DNA of 64,000 bases from an uncultured Dokdonia sp. Its GTDB lineage: Bacteria > Bacteroidota > Bacteroidia > Flavobacteriales > Flavobacteriaceae. Position 1 is the stretch's first letter; the number at the start of each line of letters is the position of its first letter. The stretch covers positions 62,001-126,000 of the forward strand of contig NZ_CANLNH010000009.1 in NCBI RefSeq assembly GCF_947492535.1, written 5' to 3'. This document shows, one piece after another, positions 61,970-64,000 of the stretch. Made by a program: the position numbers and the translations under genes. A model generated the notes under the pieces. The model was given only the letters and a program-made list of their open reading frames with translations, had not been told where the DNA came from and searched no databases.

Positions 61970-62800
61970 TTACCCTCCTATTTTGATAGAAAACGTATTT
62001 CCATTTTCTTTTTTACGTCCTCCCCCATCATAGCGTTCCATCATTTCTTTTGCTTTTTCTTCAGAAATTTCTTGATATTCTGCCTCACTCACCTTCTTTC
62101 CTTTTGTAGGAATCTCCAGTGTAACCCCATCTTTAGGATTAATAACAACTTGAGTACACATCATGGCCATCTTACCATCGCTCACTTCAAGTATAAGACC
62201 TGGCAATCCCCAAAAATCATCTGGACCATGTTGCACTGGGATATCAAGTGTATACCACGCTGTGGTTACTTTTTCTACCTTTTTTACTTCTTCTTCTCCT
62301 TCTCCATTTATTTTATGAAAAGATCGCTGTTCTACTTCTTTAGTCCAGGTAGCTTTAAAACACGTGTACTGTCCTATATTTTTTGTTTCTTTTTCAAGTT
62401 TCCACTCAGGTTTTTCAAGTTTATCTTCTATAAGAAACTGTTTCCCCATCAAATCACTTTGTTGCGTATACGTTTGATCTTTGATATTTTGATATAAAAC
62501 ATCACTATTCCCACTTAGTACGATACTAATTCCTCCACTTGGTGGAGCTTGTGGTTTATCAAGGGTTGCTTCTTCTTTCCAGGTAGCTGCTGCTTCATTA
62601 AAAGACAAGGTATATTCTTTCTGAAACTGCTTGCGTAATTGCTCTTGGATTGACTTCTGCATTTCATCATTCATCCCAGAAGTGCTGTCCATTTTAATAT
62701 CAACATGACGTTGGGTTTGATAGGTGGCTACTCCTTGAATGCTTTGTGAGTTCGCTTTCGCGAAAGCGAATACTAAAATAAATAAGATGATATTTTTCAT
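61970..62800 (-). CDS. GLPGLI-family protein (first copy)
   Basis: A 276-residue exported protein with signal FAFAKANSQ, whose AFAKA is coded by a 20-bp TTTCGCGAAA palindrome (62751-62770). It has DDFWGLPGLILEVSDG and TAWYTLDIPVQHGP, plus VQGVATYQT-type start sequence shared with the neighbour, showing a tandem duplication. The tail lacks the Gly-Arg repeats of the second copy. It is 24 bases after the small helical protein gene. Confidence 0.9.
   Translation of the reverse strand: MKNIILFILVFAFAKANSQSIQGVATYQTQRHVDIKMDSTSGMNDEMQKSIQEQLRKQFQKEYTLSFNEAAATWKEEATLDKPQAPPSGGISIVLSGNSDVLYQNIKDQTYTQQSDLMGKQFLIEDKLEKPEWKLEKETKNIGQYTCFKATWTKEVEQRSFHKINGEGEEEVKKVEKVTTAWYTLDIPVQHGPDDFWGLPGLILEVSDGKMAMMCTQVVINPKDGVTLEIPTKGKKVSEAEYQEISEEKAKEMMERYDGGGRKKENGNTFSIKIGG
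62751..62770. repeat. TTTCGCGAAA palindrome inside a GLPGLI signal peptide
   Basis: A perfect 20-bp palindrome, TTCGCTTTCGCGAAAGCGAA, coding FAFAKA in the signal peptide, the longest copy in the window. Confidence 0.95.
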
Positions 62801-62823
62801 AATCTAGTAAAGTTATATAGTTT

Positions 62824-63339
62824 TTAGTGTTTTGACTTCTCTTCTTTTTCTTCAATCTCTTTTACAATAACGGCATGCTTCTCTTTAAGTTTTTTAGCGA
62901 GTAATTTTAAAGCATCACTATCATTTATTGATATCGATAATTCCGTTAGTTTTTCTTTTAAATCATCAAGATTTAATGCTTCTAATCCATCTAATATAGT
63001 TACTTCTTCATCAGCATCTAGAGTAAAAGCATATGAAATAGACGTGTTATTTGAATCATCACTTGATTTTATGATAATCTTTTTACGTACATCATCTATG
63101 TTATTAGTATGGTCTATTTTTTCTAATAATTCTTTTAAAGACGTAATGTCATTTTTACTCCATGTTTCTTTTTCTTTTAATGATGCTTGTAATTTTTCAG
63201 AAAGTTCTGTGATTACATTTTGTATTCTTTCTTTTTCTTGATCACTTATCTCAATGATTGCTTCTTTTTTGATAACCGTTTGTGCAAATGTTGTTGTGGT
63301 TATACATAAGGCTGCGATAATAGTTAGTAACGTTTTCAT
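62824..63339 (-). CDS. exported helical protein, unknown
   Basis: A protein of about 171 residues. The start at 63339 gives the signal peptide MKTLLTIIAALCITTTTFAQ. The rest is charged and helical with several likely coiled-coil stretches (KEAIIEISDQEKERIQNVIT, then EEKSKH at the end). No family recognised. It is the first gene of the unit leading to the GLPGLI pair and the TonB receptor, and is divergent from the sensor-kinase-like gene. Confidence 0.75.
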   Translation of the reverse strand: MKTLLTIIAALCITTTTFAQTVIKKEAIIEISDQEKERIQNVITELSEKLQASLKEKETWSKNDITSLKELLEKIDHTNNIDDVRKKIIIKSSDDSNNTSISYAFTLDADEEVTILDGLEALNLDDLKEKLTELSISINDSDALKLLAKKLKEKHAVIVKEIEEKEEKSKH

Positions 63340-63407
63340 GTGTATTATGATTTTATGGTTATACATTTTGAACACTACAAATTTGCATATCTTGAATCTA
63401 TATTTAC

Positions 63408-63433
63408 GTTAACCAACGTTAACGAGTGTTAAC
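63408..63433. promoter_or_regulatory. three phased GTTAAC direct repeats between divergent genes
   Basis: GTTAAC occurs at 63408, 63418 and 63428, exactly 10 bases apart, so all three face the same side of the helix. They lie 69 bases before the start of the minus-strand unit and 40 before the plus-strand gene. Such phased repeats are typical response-regulator operators. Confidence 0.7.
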
Positions 63434-63472
63434 CGATTTTTTTACAAGGGATGAACCTCCTACTTTTGGGGT

Positions 63473-64000
63473 ATGCAAGAAAGAAATTATAAAACCATTA
63501 TATACTTTATAAGTAGTGTGATCTTGATTACACTCGCTATACAAGTATATTGGAATTACAAAAATTATCAAGCAGGAAAGCAACAGCTTGTTAATGACGT
63601 ACAAGCAAGCTTGGATAATGCTGTTAGTATTTATTATGAAAACAAAGCGGCTCAAAACACTTTAGGTTTTTTTAGCAATGAAAAATATCCTAAAGATTTT
63701 TTTAAATCAGATCGTTTCAAAAATTTTACAGACCGTACGGCAAATGGCTTTAGTAGAAATTCAGCATCAGTTATTATTACTGATTCTATTTTTTCTGGTG
63801 ATTATCTTACCATTGAGGGTGCTACGTCTGAAGAAATAGATTCTATCATACAAAACTCTACGAAGTCTTTAACTTCTTTTCGAAAAAGTAGCTATAAAAA
63901 AGATTCCCTTAAGCCCAAAAGTTCATTTACTATAAAAAGTACAAATGGAAAAAGCATAGATACTATCTTTAGAAGATTTAACAGTCGTACACATAATGAC
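63473..64000 (+). CDS. sensor histidine kinase-like protein, N-terminal part (runs off the window)
   Basis: An open frame of 176 codons from ATG 63473 to the window edge. It begins MQERNYKTIIYFISSVILI, with one membrane helix (about 9-27), followed by a long periplasmic-looking region (YQAGKQQLVNDVQASLDNAV, then polar). This layout is common at the start of Bacteroidota sensor kinases, but the kinase core is beyond the window, so the call is inference. It is divergent from the GLPGLI/TonB unit and shares the GTTAAC repeat region with it. Confidence 0.6.
   Translation, partial: MQERNYKTIIYFISSVILITLAIQVYWNYKNYQAGKQQLVNDVQASLDNAVSIYYENKAAQNTLGFFSNEKYPKDFFKSDRFKNFTDRTANGFSRNSASVIITDSIFSGDYLTIEGATSEEIDSIIQNSTKSLTSFRKSSYKKDSLKPKSSFTIKSTNGKSIDTIFRRFNSRTHND

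Noticed and set aside
63419-63655. 78-codon minus-strand frame near the right edge
   Set aside because: It is antisense to the plus-strand kinase-like frame, which is open to the window end and has a good membrane helix.
1-64000. tRNA, rRNA or CRISPR features
   Set aside because: No cloverleaf-type T-arm motifs, rRNA-like blocks or regularly spaced direct repeats were noticed; the palindromes are irregularly spaced and so are not a CRISPR array.

Overview
The window is chromosomal DNA from a member of the Bacteroidota, most probably a marine Flavobacteriaceae species. The supporting signs are: low GC, TAnnTTTG-type -7 promoter elements and weak Shine-Dalgarno signals; type IX secretion (T9SS) C-terminal sorting domains; a GLPGLI-family gene pair beside a TonB-dependent outer-membrane barrel; DUF5103, DUF3667 and RteC-like proteins; a sodium-pumping NADH:quinone reductase; and a two-gene methionine synthase. 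I see no rRNA, tRNA, CRISPR array, phage or complete insertion sequence.

Layout. 1-0.9 kb: a lipoprotein with eight cysteines in a mirror-symmetric spacing. 1.2-7.7 kb (minus): the complete nqrABCDEF operon, with an unrelated four-helix-bundle (23S rRNA intervening-sequence) gene wedged between nqrD and nqrE. 8-14.4 kb: DUF5103, DUF3667 and ApaG proteins, a convergent pair (DUF6695-like permuted papain-fold protein and NRDE/TANGO2 protein), then proline catabolism (pruA). 14.5-22.9 kb: an AT-rich accessory stretch with an RteC-like protein, a SAM-dependent methyltransferase, a T9SS cargo protein, an S41 protease, a secreted helical protein, and an AraC regulator divergent from a small membrane protein.

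22.9-49.6 kb is the functional core, sulfur assimilation and methionine/SAM metabolism. A SAM-I riboswitch precedes metH1-metH2-metF. A second SAM-I riboswitch precedes a co-directional 16-kb array: metY, metX, thrA, metZ, DUF2061, cysH, cysD, cysN, a HEPN-fused sulfite reductase, two siroheme genes, ferredoxin reductase, ferredoxin, cysE and cysM. Together these take sulfate to sulfide, then to cysteine and homocysteine. Siroheme and electron-donor genes sit beside the reductase that needs them. metK follows, behind a leader resembling a SAM-II aptamer. Between the two regions lie a small bacteriocin-leader-type cysteine-rich peptide gene, a nitroreductase and a Fur-family regulator.

49.8-64 kb holds surface and envelope genes: a ten-ASP-box T9SS protein that also has a lipobox, a beta-lactamase-like hydrolase, a TMEM175-like channel, DinB, CIA30 and TlpA proteins, and the TonB-receptor/GLPGLI cluster. 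The window ends inside a divergently transcribed sensor kinase-like gene; three helically phased GTTAAC repeats lie between it and the GLPGLI cluster.

A 14-bp palindromic core, GCTTTCGCGAAAGC, occurs perfectly 11 times and degenerately several more times. It lies both between genes and inside coding sequences in different frames, and some copies are embedded in 50-125-bp composite elements. This repeat family and the symmetric cysteine-rich peptides are the least explained features. All functional calls come from reading motifs by eye; no database search was run.
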